Position numbers and translations under genes: made by a program. This document shows, piece by piece, positions 17,980-25,903 of a DNA stretch of 64,000 nt (within the stretch, counting starts at the first letter, position 1; the number at the start of each line of letters is the position of its first letter). The stretch spans positions 1,922,001-1,986,000 of the forward strand of contig NZ_CP159578.1 of assembly GCF_040536835.1 (NCBI RefSeq), given 5' to 3'. The notes beneath the pieces were generated by a model that saw only the letters and a program-made list of their open reading frames with translations, made no database searches and had not been told where the DNA came from. The DNA comes from Salinicola endophyticus (GTDB lineage: Bacteria; Pseudomonadota; Gammaproteobacteria; Pseudomonadales; Halomonadaceae).

Positions 17980-20334
17980 ATGACAGCGTGCTGGTGGGCG
18001 TGCCGGCCGGGTCTGGCGATGCCGCTGGCGCTGGCAGCGATCGCTGGTGCCGTCGCCGGCGAGGCGCTGCCTGCAGTGACCGGAGTGGGGCTGGCGCTAT
18101 TGGGGTCGGCACTCCTGCTGGGCGCGATTGTATGGCGGCGGGTGGGGCGCAGTGGGGCCTGGAGTCTCACGGGCGGCGGGCTGTGTCTGCTGGTGGCCGC
18201 CTGGTGCGCGCTGGTGCTGGTCCATGACCGGGCAGGGCGATTGCCCGAGCTGCTGGCGGGGCAGGAGTTCCGCCTCCAGGGTGTGGTCGAGAGCCTCCAG
18301 CGCGACGGCCGGCGTACCCGCTTCGTGCTGCACGTCACCCGGTGCGAGGCGCTGGCGCAGCCTGTCGCCTGCCCGCCGTTGGGGCAGGTGCGCCTCTCCT
18401 GGTACGCCGACAACTCCTTGGCGATGGGGGAGCGCTGGGCGCTGACGGCGCGTCTGCGCCCGCCGCTGGGCTTCGCCAATCCGGATACCTTCGACTACGC
18501 CGCGTGGCTGCGCCGGGAACATATCCATGCCCTGGGTTACGTGCGCGCGGAGGAGACGGCCCGGCGGCTGGCCCCAGCGCCGTTCTCTTTGCGTCGGGTG
18601 GCGCTCGAACGTCTGGCTGCGGTGCCGATGAGCGCGCTGGGCAAGCGCTGGCTGGCGGCGCTGACGCTGGGCGCCGGTGATGGCCTGACGGCGGCCGACT
18701 GGGAACGACTCAACGCCACCGGCACCACCCATCTGATGGTGATCTCGGGCCTCCACGTGGGCATGGTGGCGGCGCTGATGCTTTGGCTGTTGCGGCGTCT
18801 GGCGCGCTGGTTCGCTCCCACTGCCTGGCGGCTGGCTGCCTGGCCATGGGTGGGCGCGGCGCTGGCGGCGTTCGCCTATGCCAGTCTCGCCGGCTTCGCG
18901 CCGCCGACATTGCGTGCCGTGCTGATGACCACGATCGGCCTATGGGTGGCCAGTGGGCGGCATGCCCCGGGGTGGTGGCAGGCGTGGTGGTTGGCACTGG
19001 CGCTGGTGGTGGTCGCCGACCCCATGGCGCCTTGGCGTCCGGGCGTCTGGCTCTCTTTCACGGCGGTGGCGGTGCTGATCCTGGCCTGGTCGGGGCGGCC
19101 ACGCCCGCGAGGGATACGCGGCTGGTGTCTGGCGCTGCTGCGCACCCAGTGGTTGTTGGCCCCGGTGATGGCGGCAGCGGTGTTGCTCGCCATCGGTCGG
19201 CTGGCCCCGGCAGCGCCATTGATCAATCTGCTGGCGGTGCCTGTGGTGGGCAGTCTGATGGTCCCGCTGGGATTCTGTGGCTGGCTCTGGGTGGCCTGGC
19301 CCACGCTGGCCGGCTGGGTGTGGGCGCCATTCGATCTGCTGGCCCGGGGCGTGGCTGAGGCGCTGACCTGGAGCGCCCAGATCGTGCCGCTGTGGCAGCC
19401 GGCGGCGTGGTGGCACTGGCCGCTGGCCCTGGCGCTGCTGCTATGGGCAGTGCTCTGGCTGCTCCCGGGTCTCGCCCTCAGGCTGCGGCTCTGGTTCAGC
19501 GCGCTGCTGCTGGTGAGCGTGGCCCTGCTGCGCGTGCCGCTGTTGCCACCGGATACGCTGGTGGTGACGGTCTACGACGTCGGCCAGGGTCAGTTGGTCG
19601 AGCTGCGCAGTCGTCACCAGCGCGTGCTGGTGGATACCGGGCCGCGCTTTGGCTCCGGTTTCATGCCACTGACGCTACTGTGGCCGCCGGGTCAGCGCTT
19701 CGACGCGGTGGTGGTGAGCCACAGCGATCGCGATCACGCCGGCGGCGTGCCGGCGCTTCAGGCTCGGCACCGCGTGGACCGCTGGTGGGCGCCGCGGGGC
19801 AATACTCTGGGGCTGCCATCGCGTCCGTGCGTCGCGGGCGAGGCCTGGCATGCGGATGGCGCCGACTGGCGGTTCCTGTCGCCGCCGCCGGGAGCGGCGT
19901 CACTGCCGCGCAACGACCGCTCCTGCGTGCTGCTGGTCACGCTCGGCTCGCGGCGGGTGCTGATCACCGGTGACGCCGGGGTCGCCATCGAGCGCCACCA
20001 GCTCTTGCCGCAGCTGGGCATGGGGCGTATCGACGTGCTCGTGGCCGGCCACCACGGCAGTGTCACCAGCTCGGCACCGAGCTTCGTGGCGGCGACGCAT
20101 CCGCGTGAGGTGGTCTTCAGCAGTGGCCGTCACAACCCCTTCGGCCATCCCAGGGAGGCCGTAGTGGCACGTTTCCTGGCGGCCGGCAGCCGCGTCTGGA
20201 ACACCGCCTACGACGGTGCCGTGCGCTTCGTGTTGAGCGCGAGCGGCATCGAGGTCGAGACCCAGCGGCATCCCGGCTGGTCGCGCCGGGCGACTGTCGA
20301 CACCGGGGATGTTGGGGTAGAATCCAGCCCCTGA
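17980..20334 (+). CDS. comEC: ComEC/Rec2 DNA-uptake channel protein
   Basis: Inner-membrane channel that carries single-stranded DNA into the cytoplasm during natural transformation. The protein of 784 residues has N-terminal helices, a DUF4131/OB-like periplasmic region (about 60-200), the competence core with GTTHLMVISGLHVGMVAALM (residues about 245-265) and many helices, then a metallo-beta-lactamase domain from about 520 with DVGQGQ, VVVSHSDRDHAGG (metal ligands), LITGDAG and LVAGHHGS. All domains are present, so the gene looks intact. I chose the ATG at 17980; the frame is open from 17872, but the extra residues are low-complexity and basic. Confidence 0.93.
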   Translation: MTACWWACRPGLAMPLALAAIAGAVAGEALPAVTGVGLALLGSALLLGAIVWRRVGRSGAWSLTGGGLCLLVAAWCALVLVHDRAGRLPELLAGQEFRLQGVVESLQRDGRRTRFVLHVTRCEALAQPVACPPLGQVRLSWYADNSLAMGERWALTARLRPPLGFANPDTFDYAAWLRREHIHALGYVRAEETARRLAPAPFSLRRVALERLAAVPMSALGKRWLAALTLGAGDGLTAADWERLNATGTTHLMVISGLHVGMVAALMLWLLRRLARWFAPTAWRLAAWPWVGAALAAFAYASLAGFAPPTLRAVLMTTIGLWVASGRHAPGWWQAWWLALALVVVADPMAPWRPGVWLSFTAVAVLILAWSGRPRPRGIRGWCLALLRTQWLLAPVMAAAVLLAIGRLAPAAPLINLLAVPVVGSLMVPLGFCGWLWVAWPTLAGWVWAPFDLLARGVAEALTWSAQIVPLWQPAAWWHWPLALALLLWAVLWLLPGLALRLRLWFSALLLVSVALLRVPLLPPDTLVVTVYDVGQGQLVELRSRHQRVLVDTGPRFGSGFMPLTLLWPPGQRFDAVVVSHSDRDHAGGVPALQARHRVDRWWAPRGNTLGLPSRPCVAGEAWHADGADWRFLSPPPGAASLPRNDRSCVLLVTLGSRRVLITGDAGVAIERHQLLPQLGMGRIDVLVAGHHGSVTSSAPSFVAATHPREVVFSSGRHNPFGHPREAVVARFLAAGSRVWNTAYDGAVRFVLSASGIEVETQRHPGWSRRATVDTGDVGVESSP

Positions 20335-20457
20335 ATGCGCCCGCGGCGCGTGTCGCTGGCCTGATGCTGATCGCCCCGCGCCGGCACTGGCCCGGCTATC
20401 TGCTGGGCCCGCATGCTCGCGGGCGACGCTCTCTCTATCCAGTCGAACGGAGTTACC

Positions 20458-22197
20458 GTGTCACAAGCTTCCAGTTGGGCACTCTATCGACGCCTTCTCA
20501 CTTATGTGCACTCGGAGTGGCGCTCCTTTGCGCTGGCAGTCGTGGGCTACGCCATCTATGCCGCCTCCAGCACCGCACTGGCGGAGATGATGAAGCGGCT
20601 GATCGACGGTATCCAGCATCCCGATGCCGACTTCCGCTACTTTCTGCCGCTGTTCGTGGTGCTGATGTTCGCCGCGCGGGGCGTGGGCACCTTTCTGGGT
20701 ACCTACTACATGAGCAACGTGGCGCGTAATGTGGTGCACAAGCTGCGCTGCAACGTCTTCAACCATATGCTGCATCTGCCGGGGCGCTTCTTCGATATGC
20801 ACTCCAGCGGTCATCTGATCTCGCGCGTGACCTATCATGTCGAACAGGTCACCGGTGCGGCCACCAACGCGATCACCGTCATCCTCCGTGAGGGGCTCTT
20901 CGTCATCGGCCTGATCGGCTATCTGCTATGGACCAACTGGCTGCTGACGCTGATCTTCCTGGGGGTGACGCCGCTGATCGGGCTGGTGGTGCGCTACACC
21001 AGTAAACGCTTTCGGCGCATCTCCCGGCGTATTCAGAACTCGATGGGGGATGTCACGCATGTCGCCTCCGAGGCGCTGACCGGCTATCGCGTGGTGCGCA
21101 CTCACGGTGCCGAAGCGTACGAGAAGCAACGCTTCGAGGCGGCGAGCAACTACAACCGCGAGCAGAGCATCAAGGAAGCGATGACCAAGGCCACCAGCAC
21201 CCCGGTGATTCAACTGCTGGTGGCGCTGGCCCTGGCGGGTCTGGTGTGGCTGGCCATGGCCCCCGAGCTGATGAACGCCATGACCCCCGGTGAGTTCGTC
21301 GCCTTCATTACCGCCGCGTCGCTGATGGCCAAGCCGATTCGTTCGCTGACCGACGTCAACAGCATCATCCAGAAGGGGCTTTCCGCCTCCCAGGAGCTGT
21401 TCGGCCTGCTCGAGCAGGCGACCGAGGTCGACGAGGGCCAGCGCGAACCGCACCGGCTTGCCGGTCGAGTGAGCGTCGAGCGGGTGCGCTTCGCCTATGA
21501 CGAGGGGCAGCCCGAGGTGCTCAAGGGTATCGACCTGGAAGTCCCGGCGGGGCAGATGGTGGCCATCGTCGGACGCTCGGGCAGTGGCAAGTCGACCCTG
21601 ATGAGCCTGCTGCCACGCTTCTATCGGCCCACAGCCGGGCGCATTCTGATCGACGACATCGATATCCAGGAGTACCAGCTGTCACCGCTGCGCCAGCAGA
21701 TCGCCCTGGTCTCGCAGCAGGTGACGCTGTTCAACACCACGATCGCCGAGAACATCGCCTATGGCGCGCCCGAGGCGTCGAGAGAATCGGTGATCGCCAG
21801 CGCCAAGGCCGCTTATGCGCACGAGTTCATTGAGCATCTGCCGCAGGGCTACGATACGCTGGTCGGTGATAATGGCGTGATGCTCTCCGGTGGTCAGCGT
21901 CAGCGCCTGGCGATTGCCCGCGCGATCTTCAAGGATGCGCCGATACTGATTCTCGACGAGGCGACCTCGGCGCTGGATACCGAATCCGAGCGCTATATCC
22001 AGCAGGCCCTGGAGACGGTCTGCCAGGGGCGCACCACCTTTGTCATCGCCCACCGCCTGTCGACCATCGAGCGTGCCGATCGCATCGTGGTGATGGAGCA
22101 GGGCGAGCTGATCGAGAGCGGTACCCACACCGAGCTGCTGGCACAGGAGGGCGCCTACGCCTCACTCTATCGGCTGCAGTTCCAGGAGCAGACGTGA
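20458..22197 (+). CDS. msbA: Lipid A export ATP-binding/permease protein MsbA
   Basis: Half-transporter that flips lipid A-core across the inner membrane. The 579-residue protein has a six-helix membrane domain (about 20-310) and an ATPase domain with Walker A GRSGSGKST, Q-loop LVSQQVTLFN, signature LSGGQRQR, Walker B ILILDEATSALD and switch His in IAHRLST. I chose the GTG at 20458, which has CGGAG at 20449-20453 and gives an MSQASSWALYRRL start similar to the family; an in-frame ATG at 20413 is the alternative. The gene overlaps lpxK by 4 bp, the same pairing as in E. coli. Confidence 0.96.
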   Translation: MSQASSWALYRRLLTYVHSEWRSFALAVVGYAIYAASSTALAEMMKRLIDGIQHPDADFRYFLPLFVVLMFAARGVGTFLGTYYMSNVARNVVHKLRCNVFNHMLHLPGRFFDMHSSGHLISRVTYHVEQVTGAATNAITVILREGLFVIGLIGYLLWTNWLLTLIFLGVTPLIGLVVRYTSKRFRRISRRIQNSMGDVTHVASEALTGYRVVRTHGAEAYEKQRFEAASNYNREQSIKEAMTKATSTPVIQLLVALALAGLVWLAMAPELMNAMTPGEFVAFITAASLMAKPIRSLTDVNSIIQKGLSASQELFGLLEQATEVDEGQREPHRLAGRVSVERVRFAYDEGQPEVLKGIDLEVPAGQMVAIVGRSGSGKSTLMSLLPRFYRPTAGRILIDDIDIQEYQLSPLRQQIALVSQQVTLFNTTIAENIAYGAPEASRESVIASAKAAYAHEFIEHLPQGYDTLVGDNGVMLSGGQRQRLAIARAIFKDAPILILDEATSALDTESERYIQQALETVCQGRTTFVIAHRLSTIERADRIVVMEQGELIESGTHTELLAQEGAYASLYRLQFQEQT

Positions 22198-23210
22198 CGC
22201 CACTCGAGCGCGCCTGGTACCAGGGGGCACCCTGGCTATGGCTGCTCCAGCCCCTCGAGGCGCTCTACCGCGGCGCCGTTCGCCGCCGTCGTGCGGCCTA
22301 TCGGCAAGGCCGACGTGGCGTCTGGCAGCCGCCGGTGCCGCTGGTGGTAGTGGGCAATCTGAGCGTGGGCGGCACCGGCAAGTCGCCGCTGGTGGCCTGG
22401 CTGGCCGAGTGGCTGGTGGCGCAGGGCTGGCGTCCGGGCATCGTGTCGCGTGGCTATGGCGGCAAGGCGCCTGCCTATCCGCTGCTGGTCGACGCCGAGA
22501 CGCCGGTAGCGCACAGCGGTGACGAGCCGCTGATGCTGGCACAGCAGAGTGGGGTCGCGGTGGCGGTCGACCCGCGCCGTCCGCGAGCCGCCCAGACGCT
22601 GATCGAGACGTGCGGCTGCAACGTGCTGCTGGCGGACGATGGCTTGCAGCATTATGCCCTGGGGCGGACACTCGAGGTCGCGGTGGTCGATGGCGAGCGT
22701 GGCTTCGGCAATCGCCATTGCCTGCCACGCGGCCCCCTGCGTGAGCCCCTCGAGCGCTTGGCAGCGGTCGATGCGTTGATCGGTAACGGTGGGCTCGATC
22801 CGCTGTCCGAGAGCGACGCACCCGGTGTGCCGCGTTTCGCCATGCAGGTGCGTCCGCGCGCCTGGCGCCATCTGCTCAGCGGCGCGACTCAGCCGATCGA
22901 GACGCCGCCGTTCGCCATCGATGCGCCGGTGGAGGCGCTGGCGGGGATCGGCCATCCGCAGCGCTTCTTCGACACGCTGACGGCGCTGGGCGTGGAGCAT
23001 CGTGCCCATCGCTTCGCCGACCATCACGCCTTCAGCGCCACCGACCTGCCCGCAGGCGATCGGCCGATCGTGATGACGGCCAAGGATGGGGTCAAGTGTC
23101 GCGACTTCGCCGACCAGCGCTGCTGGGTGCTGGATGTGATCGCCGCGCCGGATGCCGGCTTCGAACGGTGGTGGACGGCACGCGTCGAGCAGTGGCAGCG
23201 GCCATCCTAG
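22194..23210 (+). CDS. lpxK: Tetraacyldisaccharide 4'-kinase
   Basis: Phosphorylates the 4' position of the lipid A disaccharide to give lipid IVA, at the inner membrane. The 338-residue protein starts from a GTG overlapping the msbA stop. N-terminal amphipathic WLWLLQPLEALYR segment; the P-loop is VVVGNLSVGGTGKSPLVAWL; SRGYGG and LADDGLQHYAL (catalytic Asp region) follow. The C-terminal GIGHPQRFFDTL and FADHHAFSATDL segments are also typical. Good agreement in length and order with the family. Confidence 0.96.
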   Translation: MTPLERAWYQGAPWLWLLQPLEALYRGAVRRRRAAYRQGRRGVWQPPVPLVVVGNLSVGGTGKSPLVAWLAEWLVAQGWRPGIVSRGYGGKAPAYPLLVDAETPVAHSGDEPLMLAQQSGVAVAVDPRRPRAAQTLIETCGCNVLLADDGLQHYALGRTLEVAVVDGERGFGNRHCLPRGPLREPLERLAAVDALIGNGGLDPLSESDAPGVPRFAMQVRPRAWRHLLSGATQPIETPPFAIDAPVEALAGIGHPQRFFDTLTALGVEHRAHRFADHHAFSATDLPAGDRPIVMTAKDGVKCRDFADQRCWVLDVIAAPDAGFERWWTARVEQWQRPS

Positions 23211-23306
23211 TCGCCACGCCGGCGAGCGCCCGTGATGGAAGGCGCCGGCCACCTGAGACATGTTGTGCGGACACCCGTCCGCCCCGAATCGCCACGAGGA
23301 GAGACC

Positions 23307-23507
23307 ATGGACAAGGAATTGATAGCGATGCTGATCTGTCCCGTCAGCCACAGTGAGCTGACCTTCGACCGCGAACGCAACGAACTCAAGAGCTCGGTCA
23401 GCGGGTTGGCTTACCCGATCCGTGACGGTATCCCGGTGATGCTCGAGAGCGAAGCCCGGGTGATGAGCACCGAGGAGAAACTCGGCAAGGCGGCGCCGGC
23501 ACCATGA
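23307..23507 (+). CDS. ycaR: Trm112-family small protein (YcaR-like)
   Basis: Short zinc-ribbon-like protein of 66 residues, [18 protein letters not shown] at the start and [17 protein letters not shown] near the end, typical of the UPF0434/Trm112 family found between lpxK and kdsB in many gammaproteobacteria. Only one Cys of the zinc-ribbon is kept (ICPVSHSEL), so metal binding is doubtful. GAGGAGAG precedes the ATG at 23307. Its end overlaps the kdsB start (ATGA). Molecular role in bacteria is unclear; archaeal and eukaryotic Trm112 activates methyltransferases. Confidence 0.9.
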   Translation: MDKELIAMLICPVSHSELTFDRERNELKSSVSGLAYPIRDGIPVMLESEARVMSTEEKLGKAAPAP

Positions 23508-24280
23508 GTGAATTCGTCGTCGTCATTCCGGCCCGCTACGGGTCGAGCCGGCTGCCCGGCAAGCCGCTGATGGAGATCGCTGGCCTGCCGATGGTGCAGC
23601 ATGTATGGCAGCGTGCCGGCGAAAGTCTTGCCGCACGGGTCGTGATCGCCACCGATGATGCGCGGATCGAGGCTGCGGCGCGGGCGTTCGGCGCCGAGGT
23701 CGTGATGACCCGTGGCGATCATCCCTCCGGGACCGATCGCCTGGCCGAGGTCGCCGAGACGCTGGCGCTGGCAGCCGACACTCTGGTGGTCAACGTGCAG
23801 GGCGATGAGCCGCTGCTGCCGGCCGCGGCCATCGACCTGGTGGCGCAGCGTCTGGCAGCCGACCCGCGCGCTTCGATCGCCACGCTGGCCGAGCCGATCC
23901 ATGATGTGGAGACGCTGTTCAATCCCAACGTGGTCAAGGTGATCACCGACTTCAGCGGACGCGCCCTCTACTTCTCTCGCGCGCCGATCCCGTGGGATCG
24001 CAATGCCTGGAAGACCCAACCGCCGACGCTGCTGGAGACCGACGCCTGGCGCCGGCATATCGGGCTCTACGCCTATCGCGCCGGCTTTCTGGCCGAGTAC
24101 GTGAGCTGGCTGCCGGCGCCGCTGGAGCAGCTCGAACAGCTCGAGCAGCTGCGCGCGCTGCAGCATGGCCACCTGATTCAGGTCGCCAACGTCACCTCGC
24201 CCTATCCTGGCGGCGTGGACACCCAGGAGGATCTGGAGCGGGTGCGCGAGCACTTCGCATCCCGGGGGGCACATGGCTGA
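23504..24280 (+). CDS. kdsB: 3-deoxy-manno-octulosonate cytidylyltransferase
   Basis: Activates Kdo as CMP-Kdo for lipopolysaccharide core synthesis in the cytoplasm. The 258-residue protein begins with the nucleotidyltransferase motif [17 protein letters not shown], then [17 protein letters not shown] (metal and sugar binding), and [11 protein letters not shown]. Length and motifs are standard. It overlaps the preceding gene by 4 bp and the next by 8 bp. A short [11 protein letters not shown] run near residue 205 is a codon-level repeat within the normal EKLEQLR segment of the family. Confidence 0.97.
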   Translation: MSEFVVVIPARYGSSRLPGKPLMEIAGLPMVQHVWQRAGESLAARVVIATDDARIEAAARAFGAEVVMTRGDHPSGTDRLAEVAETLALAADTLVVNVQGDEPLLPAAAIDLVAQRLAADPRASIATLAEPIHDVETLFNPNVVKVITDFSGRALYFSRAPIPWDRNAWKTQPPTLLETDAWRRHIGLYAYRAGFLAEYVSWLPAPLEQLEQLEQLRALQHGHLIQVANVTSPYPGGVDTQEDLERVREHFASRGAHG

Positions 24281-24776
24281 ACGTGAGCCGAGTTACCGGG
24301 TGCTGTTCGTCTGCCTGGGTAACATCTGTCGTTCACCGACTGCCGAGAGCATGCTGCGCCAGCGTCTGGCGCAGCTGGGTCTGAGCGAGCGGGTCGCGGT
24401 CGACTCCTGTGGCACCGGTGCCTGGCATGTCGGTCAGCCCCCGGATCTGCGCGCCCAGCGTGCGGTGCGGGAGCGGGGAATCGATATGAGTGAGCTGCGT
24501 GCCCGCCAGCTGGTACGTGAAGATTTCGACCGCTACGACGAGATACTGGTCATGGATGGCGACAATCTCGCCCAGACGCTGGCACTGGCGCCGGTTTCTA
24601 GCCGAGCACGTGTCGCTCGGCTTCTGCACTATGTCGGTGAGCCCGAAAGCGACGTGCCCGATCCCTACTATGGCGGTGAGGCGGGATTCACGTTCGCTAT
24701 CGATCGGATCGAGGCGGCGGTGGCCGGCCTGGCCGAGAGCCTTGCCCAGCGCTTGTCGGTCGCACCCCATGGGTGA
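24273..24776 (+). CDS. Low-molecular-weight protein-tyrosine phosphatase
   Basis: Cytoplasmic phosphatase of 167 residues with the C-x5-R loop [16 protein letters not shown] (Cys and Arg catalytic) and the general-acid motif [12 protein letters not shown]. Members are linked to control of polysaccharide-synthesis tyrosine kinases (Wzb type) or have free-standing roles; no kinase gene is nearby, so the substrate is unknown. Its place between kdsB and murB is the one I recall for Pseudomonas. Overlaps kdsB by 8 bp and murB by 8 bp. Confidence 0.93.
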   Translation: MAEREPSYRVLFVCLGNICRSPTAESMLRQRLAQLGLSERVAVDSCGTGAWHVGQPPDLRAQRAVRERGIDMSELRARQLVREDFDRYDEILVMDGDNLAQTLALAPVSSRARVARLLHYVGEPESDVPDPYYGGEAGFTFAIDRIEAAVAGLAESLAQRLSVAPHG

Positions 24777-25800
24777 GCCCGAGGCGCTCGAATATGCACG
24801 CGATCTCGGTCGTGCCAACACCATGGCACTGCCGTGTATCGCCGAGCGCTTCTGGTGCGCGCGGGACAGTGCCGCGGTCGCCGCGGCGCTGCGCCTGGCC
24901 AACGCCAACGACTGGCCGCTGAGCGTGCTCGGTGGTGGCAGCAACCTGCTGCTGCCGGCGCATCTTTCTGGCCTGACGCTGGTGCCGGAGCTTCCCGATA
25001 TGACCTTCACCCCGGGTGAGGGCGACAGCGTGGTGGTCGAGGTGGGGGCTGGCGTCGGCTGGCACGCGCTGGTGACGGCGTGCGTCGAGCGCGGGCTGTG
25101 GGGGATCGAGAATCTGGCGCTGATCCCCGGTCTTGCCGGGGCCGCGCCGATCCAGAATATCGGTGCCTACGGCGTGGAGCTCGGCGATGTGCTGCTCTGG
25201 GTGGAGTTCGTCGATCGCCGCGACGGCCAGTGCCATCGGCTGACGTCCGCGGCCTGTGCGCTCGGCTACCGTGACAGCGTGTTCAAGCGCGAGCTGGCCA
25301 ATCAGGTCGTGATCACGCGGCTGGCGCTGCGCCTTTCGCGCCGCCCGCGACCGCAGTTGGGTTACGGTGTGCTTGCCGAGCGTGTATCGAAGCGCCCGGA
25401 TCTGCAGGAGATCTTCTCAGCCATCTGTGCCATTCGCCGAGAGAAGCTGCCCGACCCGCGGGAGCTGCCCAATGCCGGTAGTTTCTTCAAGAACCCGGTG
25501 GTCTGCGCGTCGCGCGCGGCGCAGTTGACGCAGCGCTACCCCGAGTTGCCCTGCTATCCCCAACCTGATGGTCAAGTCAAGCTGGCCGCAGGCTGGCTGA
25601 TCGAACGCTGTGGCCTGAAGGGGTGGCGGCAGGGCGCTTTCGGTGTGCACGAGCGTCAGGCACTGGTGCTGGTGCATTTCGGAGGCGGTGATCTTGGCGA
25701 GCTGCTGACGTTCGCCGCGGCGATCGCCGAGCGTGTTTACGACACCTTCGGTATCACTCTGGAGCGGGAGCCGCGCCAGGTCCACGAGTCCGAAGCCTAG
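24769..25800 (+). CDS. murB: UDP-N-acetylenolpyruvoylglucosamine reductase (type I)
   Basis: FAD- and NADPH-dependent enzyme making UDP-N-acetylmuramate for peptidoglycan. The 343-residue protein has the FAD motif VLGGGSNLLLPA, LAGAAPIQNIGAYGVEL, the type I YRDSVFK segment, and the NAGSFFKNPV loop whose Ser protonates the enol intermediate; the C-terminal Glu region (GITLEREPRQV) is present. The start at 24769 overlaps the phosphatase gene; the frame is open much further upstream only because it runs under that gene. The gene ends the run that begins at msbA and faces rne. Confidence 0.96.
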   Translation: MGEPEALEYARDLGRANTMALPCIAERFWCARDSAAVAAALRLANANDWPLSVLGGGSNLLLPAHLSGLTLVPELPDMTFTPGEGDSVVVEVGAGVGWHALVTACVERGLWGIENLALIPGLAGAAPIQNIGAYGVELGDVLLWVEFVDRRDGQCHRLTSAACALGYRDSVFKRELANQVVITRLALRLSRRPRPQLGYGVLAERVSKRPDLQEIFSAICAIRREKLPDPRELPNAGSFFKNPVVCASRAAQLTQRYPELPCYPQPDGQVKLAAGWLIERCGLKGWRQGAFGVHERQALVLVHFGGGDLGELLTFAAAIAERVYDTFGITLEREPRQVHESEA

Positions 25801-25856
25801 CGCCATATCTGCTTCACCGGCGGATGAGCGTGCCAGCGATATCGCTGGCCCTGACA

Positions 25857-25890
25857 GCAAAAAGCCCAGACCGAGGTCTGGGCTTTTTGC
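25857..25890. terminator. Bidirectional terminator between murB and rne
   Basis: GCAAAAAGCCCAGACC pairs with GGTCTGGGCTTTTTGC; the tip is CGAG. The A-run on one side and T-run on the other give a proper U-tract on both strands, so it serves both murB (rightward) and rne (leftward). Confidence 0.95.
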
Positions 25891-25903
25891 GTTTTGGGCG
25901 CGT